Positions 1-9,114 of a stretch of DNA of 64,000 nt are shown here, piece after piece. The notes beneath the pieces were generated by a model. That model made no database searches, was not told where the DNA came from, and saw nothing but the letters and a program-made list of their open reading frames with translations. Origin of the DNA: Sulfurospirillum sp964466465 (lineage in GTDB: Bacteria > Campylobacterota > Campylobacteria > Campylobacterales > Sulfurospirillaceae); contig CAYXNJ010000006.1 in NCBI GenBank assembly GCA_964466465.1, positions 7,254 through 71,253 of the forward strand, read 5' to 3'. The translations under genes were made by a program, and so were the position numbers. Position 1 is the stretch's first letter. Each line of letters starts with the position of its first letter.

Positions 1-1004
1 TCATCGAAAAAGTAAAGCCTGCGTTAGTTCTTAACATAGCACTTCCATATCAAGATCTTACCATCATGGATGCGTGTGTTAAAACAAAAGTTCCTTACCT
101 AGACACCGCAAACTATGAGCATCCTGACCTTGCGAAATTTGAGTACAAAGAGCAATGGGCAAGAGATAAAGCATTTAAAGATGCAGGCATCATGGCACTT
201 CTTGGTAGTGGGTTTGACCCAGGTGTAACGAACGTTTTTTGTGCGTATGCGCAACAATATCTTTTTGATGAAATCAACACGATTGACATTTTAGACTGTA
301 ACGCAGGCGATCATGGCTATCCGTTCGCAACCAACTTTAACCCAGAAATCAACCTTAGAGAAGTAAGTTCAAAAGGTAGATACTGGGAAAATGGTGAGTG
401 GATTGAGACAGAGCCAGTTTCGGTTAAAATGGTGTGGGATTACCCAGAAGTAGGTCCAAAAGATAGTTACCTCCTTTACCATGAAGAGTTAGAATCACTT
501 GTTCAAAACATTAAGGGACTTAAACGTATTCGTTTCTTTATGACATTTGGTCAAAGCTACCTGACACACATGAAATGTTTAGAGAACATCGGTATGCTTC
601 GCATTGATGAGGTTGAGCACAAGGGCATGAAAATCGTACCAATTGAGTTTTTGAAAACGTTACTACCTGATCCTGCAAGTTTGGGACCTAGAACAGTTGG
701 TTATACCAACATTGGTTGTGTTTTTGAAGGACTCAAAGATGGCAAAAAACGTAAAGTCTATATCTACAATGTCTGTGACCACCAAGAGTGTTACCGTGAG
801 ACAGGCGCTCAAGCAGTAAGCTACACTACAGGCGTTCCTGCAATGATTGGTGCGAAGATGATGTTAGAGGGTAAATGGGCTGGCAAGGGTGTGTTCAATA
901 TGGAACAATTCGACGCAAAACCATTTATGGATGAGCTCAATACTCAAGGGCTTCCTTGGAAAATCATCGAAATGAAACCTGAAGAGACTTTCGAAGTTAA
1001 ATAA
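1..1004 (+). CDS. Carboxynorspermidine dehydrogenase (saccharopine dehydrogenase family), 5' end outside window
   Basis: The reading frame is open from base 3, so the start lies upstream; about 334 C-terminal residues of a roughly 400-residue family are present. The family condenses L-aspartate semialdehyde with a diamine to carboxy-(nor)spermidine using NADPH, the first dedicated step of the aspartate-derived spermidine pathway, in the cytosol. Visible features are the GSGFDPGVTNVF segment that follows the Rossmann part and the C-terminal half typical of Lys1-like enzymes. The partner decarboxylase nspC lies at 7772, which supports this reading over lysine metabolism. The N-terminal NADP motif cannot be seen. 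Function is inferred from family resemblance and the partner gene. Confidence 0.85.
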   Translation, partial: IEKVKPALVLNIALPYQDLTIMDACVKTKVPYLDTANYEHPDLAKFEYKEQWARDKAFKDAGIMALLGSGFDPGVTNVFCAYAQQYLFDEINTIDILDCNAGDHGYPFATNFNPEINLREVSSKGRYWENGEWIETEPVSVKMVWDYPEVGPKDSYLLYHEELESLVQNIKGLKRIRFFMTFGQSYLTHMKCLENIGMLRIDEVEHKGMKIVPIEFLKTLLPDPASLGPRTVGYTNIGCVFEGLKDGKKRKVYIYNVCDHQECYRETGAQAVSYTTGVPAMIGAKMMLEGKWAGKGVFNMEQFDAKPFMDELNTQGLPWKIIEMKPEETFEVK

Positions 1005-1012
1005 CTCCACTC

Positions 1013-1058
1013 GACTCAAAGCCTGATACAACAAGCTTTGAGTCTCTCCTTCTTCTTT
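1013..1058 (+). terminator. Rho-independent terminator after the spermidine dehydrogenase
   Basis: A perfect 10-bp stem, GACTCAAAGC (1013-1022) with GCTTTGAGTC (1035-1044), closes a 12-base loop and is followed by a pyrimidine-rich tract. It sits directly behind the stop codon at 1004 and before the separate ribosome site of the next gene. Confidence 0.75.
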
Positions 1059-1075
1059 ACACGTAAAGGACTATC

Positions 1076-1414
1076 ATGTTAAAAAAAGCAAAAATTTTAT
1101 GGACGACTGACAATAAAGAAACAGCACTGCATATGGTCTGTCTCTATGCACATAATGCACTCCTAAAAGGCTGGATGGATGAGGTTGAAGTCCTTGTTTG
1201 GGGCGCTTCACAACGCTTAATTGCCGAAGATTTGGAAGTGCGTGCTAAAGTCGAGATGATGATAACAGATGGTGTGAAAGTCGTTGCCTGTCTCAAATGT
1301 GCTGATAGTATGGATGTAACACAGAGTCTTGAAGCATGTAACATCGATGTGCATTATACGGGTGAGCTTTTAAGCAGCTGGATTAACTCTGGCGAGACTG
1401 TCATTAGCGTATGA
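1076..1414 (+). CDS. DsrE family protein
   Basis: A 112-residue protein with the small alpha/beta fold of the DsrE/DsrF-like family: N-terminal strand KILWTTDN, amphipathic helix with CLYAHNALLKG, strand VEVLVWGASQRLI, and a late Cys pair in VVACLKCADS. Family members are sulfur-trafficking or uncharacterised soluble proteins; the late Cys resembles the sulfur-carrying Cys of DsrE-like proteins, but a specific role is not shown. The start is preceded by AAAGGA. Its stop overlaps the start of the SDR gene in an ATGA junction, so the two are probably co-translated. Confidence 0.7.
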   Translation: MLKKAKILWTTDNKETALHMVCLYAHNALLKGWMDEVEVLVWGASQRLIAEDLEVRAKVEMMITDGVKVVACLKCADSMDVTQSLEACNIDVHYTGELLSSWINSGETVISV

Positions 1415-2235
1415 AGCATATCTTAATTACGGGCTGTTCTTCGGGTATTGGTTACACCTGTGCGCACGGCTTGCACAAGCTTGGTTACAACGTTTTTGCA
1501 ACGTGTCGTAAAGAGGATGATATCAAACGTCTGCAAAATGAGGGTTTGAATGCCTTTAAGCTTGATTTGTGTGATTCAGCGAGCTTACATGTCGCATTGG
1601 CATGGATGCTTTCTCAAACGGGCGGATGCATTGATGTGCTTTTTAACAATGGCGCTTATGGACAACCAGGAGCCGTAGAAGATCTCAAGCGAGATGTTTT
1701 ACGTGAGCAGTTTGAGACCAATGTTTTTGGTACGCAAGAGCTTACCAACTTGGTGCTCCCGTATATGCGAAAACAAGGGTATGGACGTATCATTTACAAC
1801 AGCTCTATTTTAGGCTTTGTTGCGATGAGTTATCGAGGGGCGTACAACGCTTCTAAATTTGCCATCGAGGGACTTGCAGATACACTGCGTTTAGAGCTTC
1901 ATGGCAGTGGGGTGGAAGTTGTTTTGATAGAGCCAGGGCCTATTCGTAGCGCTTTTCGCAAAAATGCGCTGGCAAAATTTCTTGCCAACATCGACCAAGA
2001 GCGTTCAGCGCACAAAGCAATTTATGAAAAAACACTTGCGCGTCTTCAAAAAAGTGGCGATGGTGCTTTTACAATGGGAGCTGAGGCTGTTTTGGAGGTT
2101 CTAATCCAAGCGATTGAGGCCAAAAAACCGAAGTTTCGTTACCCTGTAACCTTTCCAACAAAACTCTTTGTATGGCTAAAACGTTTGCTTCCCACTTCAT
2201 GGATGGATACGATAGCACGAAAAGCAGGGGATTAA
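1411..2235 (+). CDS. SDR family NAD(P)-dependent oxidoreductase
   Basis: A 274-residue classical short-chain dehydrogenase. The nucleotide-binding TGCSSGIG motif is at residues 7-14, the NNG motif follows in the middle, a serine lies in YNSSILGF and the catalytic YNASK follows. The PGPIR segment after the active site is normal for classical SDRs that act on retinol-like or steroid-like substrates, but the true substrate is unknown. It overlaps the DsrE gene by four bases. A strong promoter starts just after its stop, so the next gene is a separate unit. Confidence 0.85.
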   Translation: MKHILITGCSSGIGYTCAHGLHKLGYNVFATCRKEDDIKRLQNEGLNAFKLDLCDSASLHVALAWMLSQTGGCIDVLFNNGAYGQPGAVEDLKRDVLREQFETNVFGTQELTNLVLPYMRKQGYGRIIYNSSILGFVAMSYRGAYNASKFAIEGLADTLRLELHGSGVEVVLIEPGPIRSAFRKNALAKFLANIDQERSAHKAIYEKTLARLQKSGDGAFTMGAEAVLEVLIQAIEAKKPKFRYPVTFPTKLFVWLKRLLPTSWMDTIARKAGD

Positions 2236-2249
2236 AACGTAATGCTTTC

Positions 2250-2298
2250 TTGACAAAATATTTTTTGTTAACTATAATGACAAAAAATTTATTGTCAA
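2250..2298 (+). promoter_or_regulatory. Consensus sigma-70 promoter with two tandem inverted repeats
   Basis: TTGACA (2250-2255) and TATAAT (2273-2278) are separated by 17 bases, a perfect consensus. Two similar dyads overlap it: TTGACAA-N8-TTGTTAA at 2250-2271 and TGACAA-N8-TTGTCA at 2278-2297. The first covers the -35 and spacer, the second the likely transcription start, an arrangement expected for a repressor operator. The regulator is unknown. Confidence 0.65.
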
Positions 2299-2307
2299 AG
2301 GCTTTTA

Positions 2308-3461
2308 ATGAAAAATGTCGTTGGTCAAGCAGTCCGTGGGTCGGATTTTTGGGATAGAAAAAGTGAACTAGCGAAGATTTGGCAAGCCATTGAAAACGGC
2401 ACACACCCTTTGCTTGTTGCACCTAGGCGTGTGGGAAAAACCTCCATCATGTATAAAATTTTGGATGACCCAAAAGATAATTATGCCGTTGTATATGTCA
2501 ATACCGAGTCCTCTGACAGCGAAAATGAATTTTGCACAGACTTTTTAATGCTCTGATGGATGAAGAGTTTAAGAACAAAAACAAACTACGATTAAAGTCT
2601 TTTTATGAAAATCTTAAGACCATTTCGATTAAAAAAATTAGCACCTCTGGTATCGAGTTTGATGATGGCAAAGTCCTTGATTATGCAGAAGCATTTGAAC
2701 GATTAGTCAAAGAGATAGACAGCGATAAGAAGCTGATTATCATGATGGATGAATTTGCGCAAACCATTGAAAATATCATCAAATATGCAAGTATTCGCGA
2801 AGCAGAATCTCTGCTAAAAACCCATCGTGCTCTTCGTCAAAATCCTAAAATTACCTCTAAAGTCATTTTTGTTTATGCAGGTTCTATTGGTTTAGAAAGT
2901 GTTGTTGCAAAGCTGGGTGGGATGAAATTTATTAACGACTTAAATTCCATTAAAGTTAGTCCTTTATCTAAAGATGAAGCGATGACATTTGCCCACTCTT
3001 TATATCCTTTGATAAAAGAGAATGAAGTTTTTTATTTGCTTGAACGCATAGAGTGGTTAATTCCTTTTTATATTCAACTGATTATTCAAGAAATTCATAC
3101 AATTTGCATGGAAAAGTCTTTAGATGTTATCTCTCATGAAACTATCGATCAAGCGATTGAGAGAGCTTTGGACCATCGTAATCATTTTGAGCATTGGCTT
3201 GCTCGCATTAAAAGTGCTTTTGAAAAAGATGAGTTTAAATTTGCTAAAGAAATTCTTAATCAATTAAGTGAACATGGAACATTGGAGTCTAAAGAGATAA
3301 GCAATTTTGCTGACAAATATGCTCTTCTTCATGACCAAGCCAAAGAGATTATCCACGCATTGGTGTATGATGGCTACATCAATAATGATGAAAACCCCAA
3401 AATCTACCGCTTTAACTCTCCTATCCTAAAACTATGGTGGTATAAAAATGTTGCAAATTAA
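2308..3461 (+). pseudogene. AAA ATPase (Archaeal ATPase, PF01637-like), interrupted by a frameshift
   Basis: Two pieces of one ATPase lie in different frames: 2308-2556 carries the Walker A APRRVGKTS (around residue 39), and 2532-3461 carries the Walker B IIMMDEF and a winged-helix-like C-terminus. At 2532-2535 the sequence TTTTGCACA reads out of frame; one extra G (TTTTGGCACA) would restore an uninterrupted EFWHRLFNAL. The change is therefore a single-base deletion, either real or a sequencing error. Members of this family are P-loop NTPases of unclear cellular role. The 3' end overlaps the next ATPase gene by 14 bases, so the two form a unit behind the promoter at 2250. Confidence 0.7.
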
Positions 3462-5475
3462 CTATTCACGCTACAAATACACCCCTGATGAGATGAATGA
3501 AGAGGAGTTTTTAGAGCGATTTGCGGTACGCAATGAGATCGTAGAGAGCATCTTTGATGATCTTAAAACATCTGATTACACTGTGCCCAACCAAAATTAT
3601 CTCATCATCGGGCAAAGAGGGCAAGGGAAAACAACACTGCTTCGTAAACTGCAACTTGATGTGAAAAACGATACGACGTTATCAGCATTTTTGTTACCTG
3701 TAAAGTTTGCCGAAGAACAGTACCAGATTCGCTCTTTGTGTCGTTTGTGGGAAGAGGTGGCAGAGTACCTTCAAGTTATGTACCCAGAGATTTTTCCGAG
3801 CATTTCCGATGATATGGAAGTGCATTATGACGATGAAGATTATGAGCTCAAATGTTTTGATCTTTTAGATAAAGCAATCAGAGCGCAATCCAAAAAGCTT
3901 CTTTTGCTCATCGATAACATCGATGAACTGCTTGAAAAATTGAGCAAAAAAGAGCAGCATAGGCTTCGAGAAATTTTGATTAGTTCTTCGACGATTCGCA
4001 TCATCGGTGGTTCAACGAAGATGATAGAGCAGCATTTTGACTACGGCTCACCGTTTTACCAGTTTTTTAAAATCATCAAATTAAAAGGACTTAGTTTTGA
4101 AGAGAGTAAACACTTTTTGCTCGCCATCGCCAAAGAAGATCAAAAAGAGAGAATTACCGCTGTTTTAGAAAAAACACCCGAACGACTGGAAACGCTCAGG
4201 CGTTTGACAGGTGGCGTGCCTCGAACACTCGTGATGCTTTTTGACATCTTTTTAGATGAAGAGGGCAATGCCTTTGATGACCTTTTGAAAATCCTTGATG
4301 AAGCAACTCCTCTTTACAAACACCGCATGGATGACTTGCCACCGCAACTTCAAGACATCGTCCATACCATCGCGATGAATTGGGATGGTATGTTCACCAG
4401 CGAAATCGCTAAAAAAACAAAGTTGGAGAGTAAAGCAGTCTCATCACAGTTGAAACAGCTTGAAAAATACGAGATCATCGAGTCCGAACCCGCAGGGAAA
4501 AATAAAATCTACAAAATCAGAGAGCGTTTTTTTAACATTTGGTATTTGATGCGCTATGGTCGTAAAAAAGAGAGGCAAAGGGTTGAGTGGCTCGTGAAGT
4601 TTTTTGTTTCGTGGTACTCTCAAGAAGAGTTGGAAAATAGGGCGAAAAGCTTAATCGTGAAAATGCAAGATGGAAAGGTAAAAGCACCTTTTGCACATAT
4701 TATGACAGAGGCTTTAAGTTACGCAGGATTGGAATTAGCAACAGAGCATGTATTAAAACAAACAGCTAAAGAGTGTTTAGAAAAACAAAAATCAGGATTA
4801 AGCCAAGAAATTTCTCAATCAGACATGGAAATTGTAATAAAAGCATTAAAATTTTTAGGAGAGAATAAAATTAACGAAGCTCTAAAGCTGTTATTAGAAT
4901 CGCAAAAAAATAGCCCTGTTATCCTAATTTTTATTGGACTTATATATTCATTATTGAAAAAACAGCATAAGTCATCAAAATATTATCATGAAGCGATTTC
5001 TAAAGGGAATAGTAGTGCATTTCAATTTTTGACATTGTTATTTTTTACTAGTGGCATCGATAAAGAAGCTGCATTGAGTTGTGCTAATATTGCTTATATA
5101 AAGCAAAAGAATATTCCAAATATTATATTGTTTTGTATATCTCTACTTTGGAGTGAAAATTTTTTAGAGAGTTATAATATATTTGAAGAGTGGCAAAAAT
5201 TAGAAACTGAACCAAGTACCGAAGAAGATAAGTGGATATTAGAATATTTTATCTTGCTTATATCAAAAGGACAACTCTATCAAGCCAAAAAATTTATGGA
5301 AATACCAGAATACAATTTAAAAGAACGCTTTAAACCACTTTGGTATGCACTCATGAAACTGATGGCAAAAGAGTTTCCTTATGAGTACGAAAAGATGGGA
5401 AGTGAGCTTACTGAGAGTGTTGAAGAGGTTTTAACTAGAGTTGAACTATACAAGGAAAAATACAAAATAGATTAA
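3448..5475 (+). CDS. Large AAA ATPase with winged-helix and TPR-like C-terminal region
   Basis: A 675-residue protein. Walker A GQRGQGKTT lies at residues 55-63 and Walker B LLLLIDNIDE near 150. A sensor-type segment is followed by a winged-helix region around 300-370 (KTKLESKAVSSQLKQLEKY) and an alpha-helical, TPR-like half from about 430. The organisation recalls STAND-type regulators or defence NTPases, but no effector domain is recognised. Codons from about 4700 to 5300 are more AT-rich than the first half. It is translationally coupled to the frameshifted ATPase upstream, so the two may have worked as a pair. Confidence 0.65.
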   Translation: MLQINYSRYKYTPDEMNEEEFLERFAVRNEIVESIFDDLKTSDYTVPNQNYLIIGQRGQGKTTLLRKLQLDVKNDTTLSAFLLPVKFAEEQYQIRSLCRLWEEVAEYLQVMYPEIFPSISDDMEVHYDDEDYELKCFDLLDKAIRAQSKKLLLLIDNIDELLEKLSKKEQHRLREILISSSTIRIIGGSTKMIEQHFDYGSPFYQFFKIIKLKGLSFEESKHFLLAIAKEDQKERITAVLEKTPERLETLRRLTGGVPRTLVMLFDIFLDEEGNAFDDLLKILDEATPLYKHRMDDLPPQLQDIVHTIAMNWDGMFTSEIAKKTKLESKAVSSQLKQLEKYEIIESEPAGKNKIYKIRERFFNIWYLMRYGRKKERQRVEWLVKFFVSWYSQEELENRAKSLIVKMQDGKVKAPFAHIMTEALSYAGLELATEHVLKQTAKECLEKQKSGLSQEISQSDMEIVIKALKFLGENKINEALKLLLESQKNSPVILIFIGLIYSLLKKQHKSSKYYHEAISKGNSSAFQFLTLLFFTSGIDKEAALSCANIAYIKQKNIPNIILFCISLLWSENFLESYNIFEEWQKLETEPSTEEDKWILEYFILLISKGQLYQAKKFMEIPEYNLKERFKPLWYALMKLMAKEFPYEYEKMGSELTESVEEVLTRVELYKEKYKID

Positions 5476-5477
5476 AT

Positions 5478-5500
5478 AAAGCCCTAAAATAGGGCTTTAT
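5478..5500. terminator. Bidirectional terminator between convergent genes
   Basis: The hairpin AAAGCCCT (5478-5485) / AGGGCTTT (5491-5498) has a five-base loop and A/T-rich flanks on both sides. It lies between the convergent ATPase and chemoreceptor genes and can serve both. Confidence 0.8.
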
Positions 5501-5501
5501 C

Positions 5502-7640
5502 TCATGTTCTAAATTTACTTAAAATAACGTTGAGTTTTTCAGTCAGCGCGTTAAGATGCTCACTGGCTCCTGCGATTTCTTCGACACTTCTCGTGTTTTG
5601 GGTTGAGAGAGTGTTGATCTCTTCAATTTTTGTGACAATCTCTTCAATTTTAGAACCCGTGTTGATGTAATCAGTCACTGTTTTATCGTTAAGGTTGGTT
5701 GCAAAGTCCATCATATCGACGGTTGCGTTGATTTTTTTGCCTACATCTTCGGCAATGTTTGAGAGTTCTTGCACTTCTTTAGAATTTTTGTTCATCTGTT
5801 CACTGCTATCGATGATGGCTTGAACGATAACATTGATGGTCGCATGAATTTCCACCAAACTTTTTTGGGTTCGCTCCGCTAAGGTGCGTACTTCATCGGC
5901 AACGACAGCAAAGCCTCGTCCATGTTCACCCGCACGGGCGGCTTCGATGGCGGCGTTGAGGGCTAGAAGATTGGTTTGGTCAGCAATGTCACTGATGACG
6001 GTGAGAACATTTTTCACTTGGTCAGCATCGGAGCTTAGTTGTTGGATTTTATGAGCGAGTTCCAGCTCTGTTTGAGCGCTATTTTGAACGCGTTGTCCTA
6101 ATTCTTGAACAAATCCGCGAGCAGAGCGGAGTTCTTGATTGGCTTTTATGAGCTCTTCTTTGCTCTCTTTTGCTTTACCTACCGAAGTGCTGATCTCGCT
6201 TTTGATGGCATTGGACATTTGGGTGGTTTGGTTGATGATGTGCGTTGAGTCTTCCACACGTTTTCCTACTTGGAGTGTTGTAGCTGAAAGCTCATGTGCG
6301 ATAGAAGCGTTTTCACTGCTGGTATCTTTAGCAAGCGCAATAGTCGAGCGCACTTTTGCGATAAAGTTGTTGATCTCTTTGGACGCTCCTCCAATTTCAT
6401 CTTGATTTTTGATCTCCAGCACTTTGGTGAGGTCACCATCGCCTTCTGCTAGGTTACGTGCAGTGGCCTGTAAGTTGAGGAGTGGTTTTGCAATAAGACT
6501 TGTGATGAGAAAATAAATCGCAACAATCGCAATAAGAGCAACGATAAGTCCTGCTATTACGGTTTCATAAAGCATACTATTGATATTGGCTTTTATTTTT
6601 TTGCTTTGTTTCGCGGTGTGTTCTTCTATGTTGTCGATGTAAGCTCCCGATACAATTGTCCAATCCCATTCTTTAAAGTATTTGGCATACGTAATTTTAG
6701 GGGCATCTTGCTTTGTTACAGGATGCTCGGAGTTATAGGTAACAAAAATACCTTCTTTTTGATTTTTTAGCGCTCCCTCAATCAGCTCTTTTCTAAAAAG
6801 CTTTCCTTTACTATCAGGTTCTTCCACCTTTACTTCTTTGCCTTGGAGAGAAGGTTTGGTTGCATGGAAAGCATAGACATATTTGCCATTAGTTGATTTT
6901 TTATATGCGAAAAAGTACCCTTCATCATCATCGGTATAGCGCAGTTTATTAAGAATCTTAATCGCTTCATTTTGAAAATGCTCTTTGATGCTAGAGGCAT
7001 AGTCCCCTGTACCAATGACAAGATCTAAAGGCTCGTAGTAGAAGTTATAGGAGAGTTTTGGCTCATCTTGTTTGGTGATAGGATGAGGCCAAATGAACTT
7101 AGTAACACCCGTACCTTCTTTGGCAGCTTTGAGGATATCTTTGATAACAAAGTTTCCTTCTTTATCTTTCATTTCAATGAGATTTTTACCAACGAGTGCT
7201 TTATTGATAGGATGAACAACGTTGATTCCTTCAAGATTATAGGCATAGAAATAACCCACATCATTGTTATAGCGATAGCCGTTAATAAGGGCTAAAAGCA
7301 TGCTTCTAAGCTCATCTTTTGAAAGTTTTTCTTTATTGTTAGCGTAGATGTCATCCAGTGTTTTTTTCAAAATCATGGCATCTGCTTTAATATTTTGCGC
7401 AATATTTGCTTCAGAGGATGAGGCTTCATAAAAGGAATGAATCGCTTTTTCTGCCATGGTGGTATAGGCTTTGAGTTGATTTTTATTGATATCTAAAATC
7501 AGCTCAGCTTCATCTTTTGTTTGTGTTTGCCCAAGTTGTTGTGACTTGTAGATCACCACCATTAACGAAATGGATGCCACAAAGAAAATGGAAACCATAA
7601 AGACAACCAAAGCTTTAATTTTTATGCTCAAAGCTTGCAT
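5502..7640 (-). CDS. Methyl-accepting chemotaxis protein with double Cache sensor
   Basis: A 712-residue transducer. An N-terminal membrane segment (about 10-30) is followed by a periplasmic region with two Cache-type repeats, each with the GYFYAY or GYFFAY signature and a following HP-containing strand. A second membrane segment is near 355-385, then HAMP, then the signalling coiled coil with the hairpin tip NLLALNAAIEAARAGE and VVADEVRTLAERTQ. It should signal to CheA/CheW; the ligand is unknown, though double sCache_2-type sensors often bind small organic acids. The start is supported by AAGGAG. It is a single-gene unit, convergent with the ATPase and divergent from nspC. Confidence 0.92.
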   Translation of the reverse strand: MQALSIKIKALVVFMVSIFFVASISLMVVIYKSQQLGQTQTKDEAELILDINKNQLKAYTTMAEKAIHSFYEASSSEANIAQNIKADAMILKKTLDDIYANNKEKLSKDELRSMLLALINGYRYNNDVGYFYAYNLEGINVVHPINKALVGKNLIEMKDKEGNFVIKDILKAAKEGTGVTKFIWPHPITKQDEPKLSYNFYYEPLDLVIGTGDYASSIKEHFQNEAIKILNKLRYTDDDEGYFFAYKKSTNGKYVYAFHATKPSLQGKEVKVEEPDSKGKLFRKELIEGALKNQKEGIFVTYNSEHPVTKQDAPKITYAKYFKEWDWTIVSGAYIDNIEEHTAKQSKKIKANINSMLYETVIAGLIVALIAIVAIYFLITSLIAKPLLNLQATARNLAEGDGDLTKVLEIKNQDEIGGASKEINNFIAKVRSTIALAKDTSSENASIAHELSATTLQVGKRVEDSTHIINQTTQMSNAIKSEISTSVGKAKESKEELIKANQELRSARGFVQELGQRVQNSAQTELELAHKIQQLSSDADQVKNVLTVISDIADQTNLLALNAAIEAARAGEHGRGFAVVADEVRTLAERTQKSLVEIHATINVIVQAIIDSSEQMNKNSKEVQELSNIAEDVGKKINATVDMMDFATNLNDKTVTDYINTGSKIEEIVTKIEEINTLSTQNTRSVEEIAGASEHLNALTEKLNVILSKFRT

Positions 7641-7771
7641 ATATTCTCCTTATATTTGGCTCTAATTCCTAATAGTATCGTAACTTTTGGCTAATTCTTT
7701 AGTGTTATCGTTGCATTGAGTTTATTAAGAGGAAAAATGCTACATTTCATGTGTAATTTTGGGAGAAAAAT

Positions 7772-8917
7772 ATGATAAAAATCAGTCGTATTGAAACGAT
7801 CTTAGACGATATTCAAACACCAGCGTATGTGTGTGAAGAGATTCTTTTAGAGCAAAATCTTCAACTCCTTAAAGAGGTGAGTGAACGCTCAGGTGCAACC
7901 ATTTTGTTGGCGCTTAAAGGCTTTGCATTTAAAGCCCTTGCTCCACTGGTCGATAAGTACTTAAGTGGCTGTACCTGCAGTGGGTTACACGAAGCAAAAT
8001 TTGCCAAAGAGTTTTTTAAAGGCTCGGTATGTACCTACTCACCTGCGTATAAAGAAGAAGATATAGACGAAGTGATAGCACTCAGTGACCACCTTATTTT
8101 TAACTCGTTCAATCAATGGGAAAAATACAAAGATAAAGCCATAGGAAAAACAAGTTGTGGGCTTCGTCTTAACCCTGAGGTATCATCAAGCCCTGTGGAT
8201 CTTTACAATCCGTGTGGGCTTTACAGTCGCCTTGGCATCACTAAAGAAAATATGCAATACGATAAATTAAAAGGTATTGAAGGGCTTCATTTTCATGCAC
8301 TGTGTGAACAAGACGCTAGCGCTTTAGAAGCCGTGCTTAAAGGGTTTGAAAAACGCTTTGGAGATTTGATACCTCGTATGAAATGGGTCAATTTTGGAGG
8401 AGGACATCACATTACCCGTGAGGGGTACGATGTGGAAAAACTCATCAAAATCATTCAAGATTTTAGAGCGCGTTATGATGGCATCAAAGTCTATTTGGAA
8501 CCTGGTGAAGCGGTAGGCTGGCAAACAGGACCGTTAGTGGCGAGTGTCCTTGACATCGTACACAATGGCATGGACATCGCTATCTTAGACATTTCAGCAG
8601 AAGCGCATATGCCTGACACCCTAGCGATGCCGTACCGTGCGGCGATTCGTGGAGCTGGGGATATTGGTGAAAAACCACATCTGTACCGTTTGGGAGGTCC
8701 AACGTGTTTAGCAGGTGATATCATGGGTGATTACAGTTTTGATGCACCGTTAAAGATTGGCGATAAACTCATCTTTGAAGACATGATTCACTATACCATC
8801 GTTAAAAATACAACCTTTAATGGCGTCAAATTGCCTGATTTAGCAGTCTTACACCGCGATGGAAGCTATGAAGTGACCAGCCATTTTGGCTATGAAGAGT
8901 ACAAAAGACGTAATTAA
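7772..8917 (+). CDS. nspC: Carboxynorspermidine decarboxylase
   Basis: A 381-residue PLP-dependent decarboxylase of the alanine-racemase fold. It removes CO2 from carboxy(nor)spermidine to give (nor)spermidine. The PLP lysine is K49 in LALKGFAF; FHALCEQ, the glycine-rich FGGGHHIT and the late PTCLAGD block (its Cys is the expected catalytic residue from the other subunit) are all present. The start has GGGAGA seven bases upstream. Length matches the family. It completes, with the dehydrogenase at base 1, the two-step spermidine route common in Campylobacterota; here the two genes are about 6.7 kb apart. Confidence 0.93.
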   Translation: MIKISRIETILDDIQTPAYVCEEILLEQNLQLLKEVSERSGATILLALKGFAFKALAPLVDKYLSGCTCSGLHEAKFAKEFFKGSVCTYSPAYKEEDIDEVIALSDHLIFNSFNQWEKYKDKAIGKTSCGLRLNPEVSSSPVDLYNPCGLYSRLGITKENMQYDKLKGIEGLHFHALCEQDASALEAVLKGFEKRFGDLIPRMKWVNFGGGHHITREGYDVEKLIKIIQDFRARYDGIKVYLEPGEAVGWQTGPLVASVLDIVHNGMDIAILDISAEAHMPDTLAMPYRAAIRGAGDIGEKPHLYRLGGPTCLAGDIMGDYSFDAPLKIGDKLIFEDMIHYTIVKNTTFNGVKLPDLAVLHRDGSYEVTSHFGYEEYKRRN

Positions 8918-9114
8918 CTTCTAAAAGATAAGGATGATGGCTATATTTGGAGTAGATTTCATGTAGCCATTTCCAACTCTATAATTTATGAATTGCACAA
9001 AACCAACAACCGCAAAAAAAGCACTTAAAGGTTTCAAGACTTTAAGTCATAATCTTATAAAATATAAAACTTACTAAAATATGCCACGCTAGGGCATCAC
9101 CTGGAACACTCATT

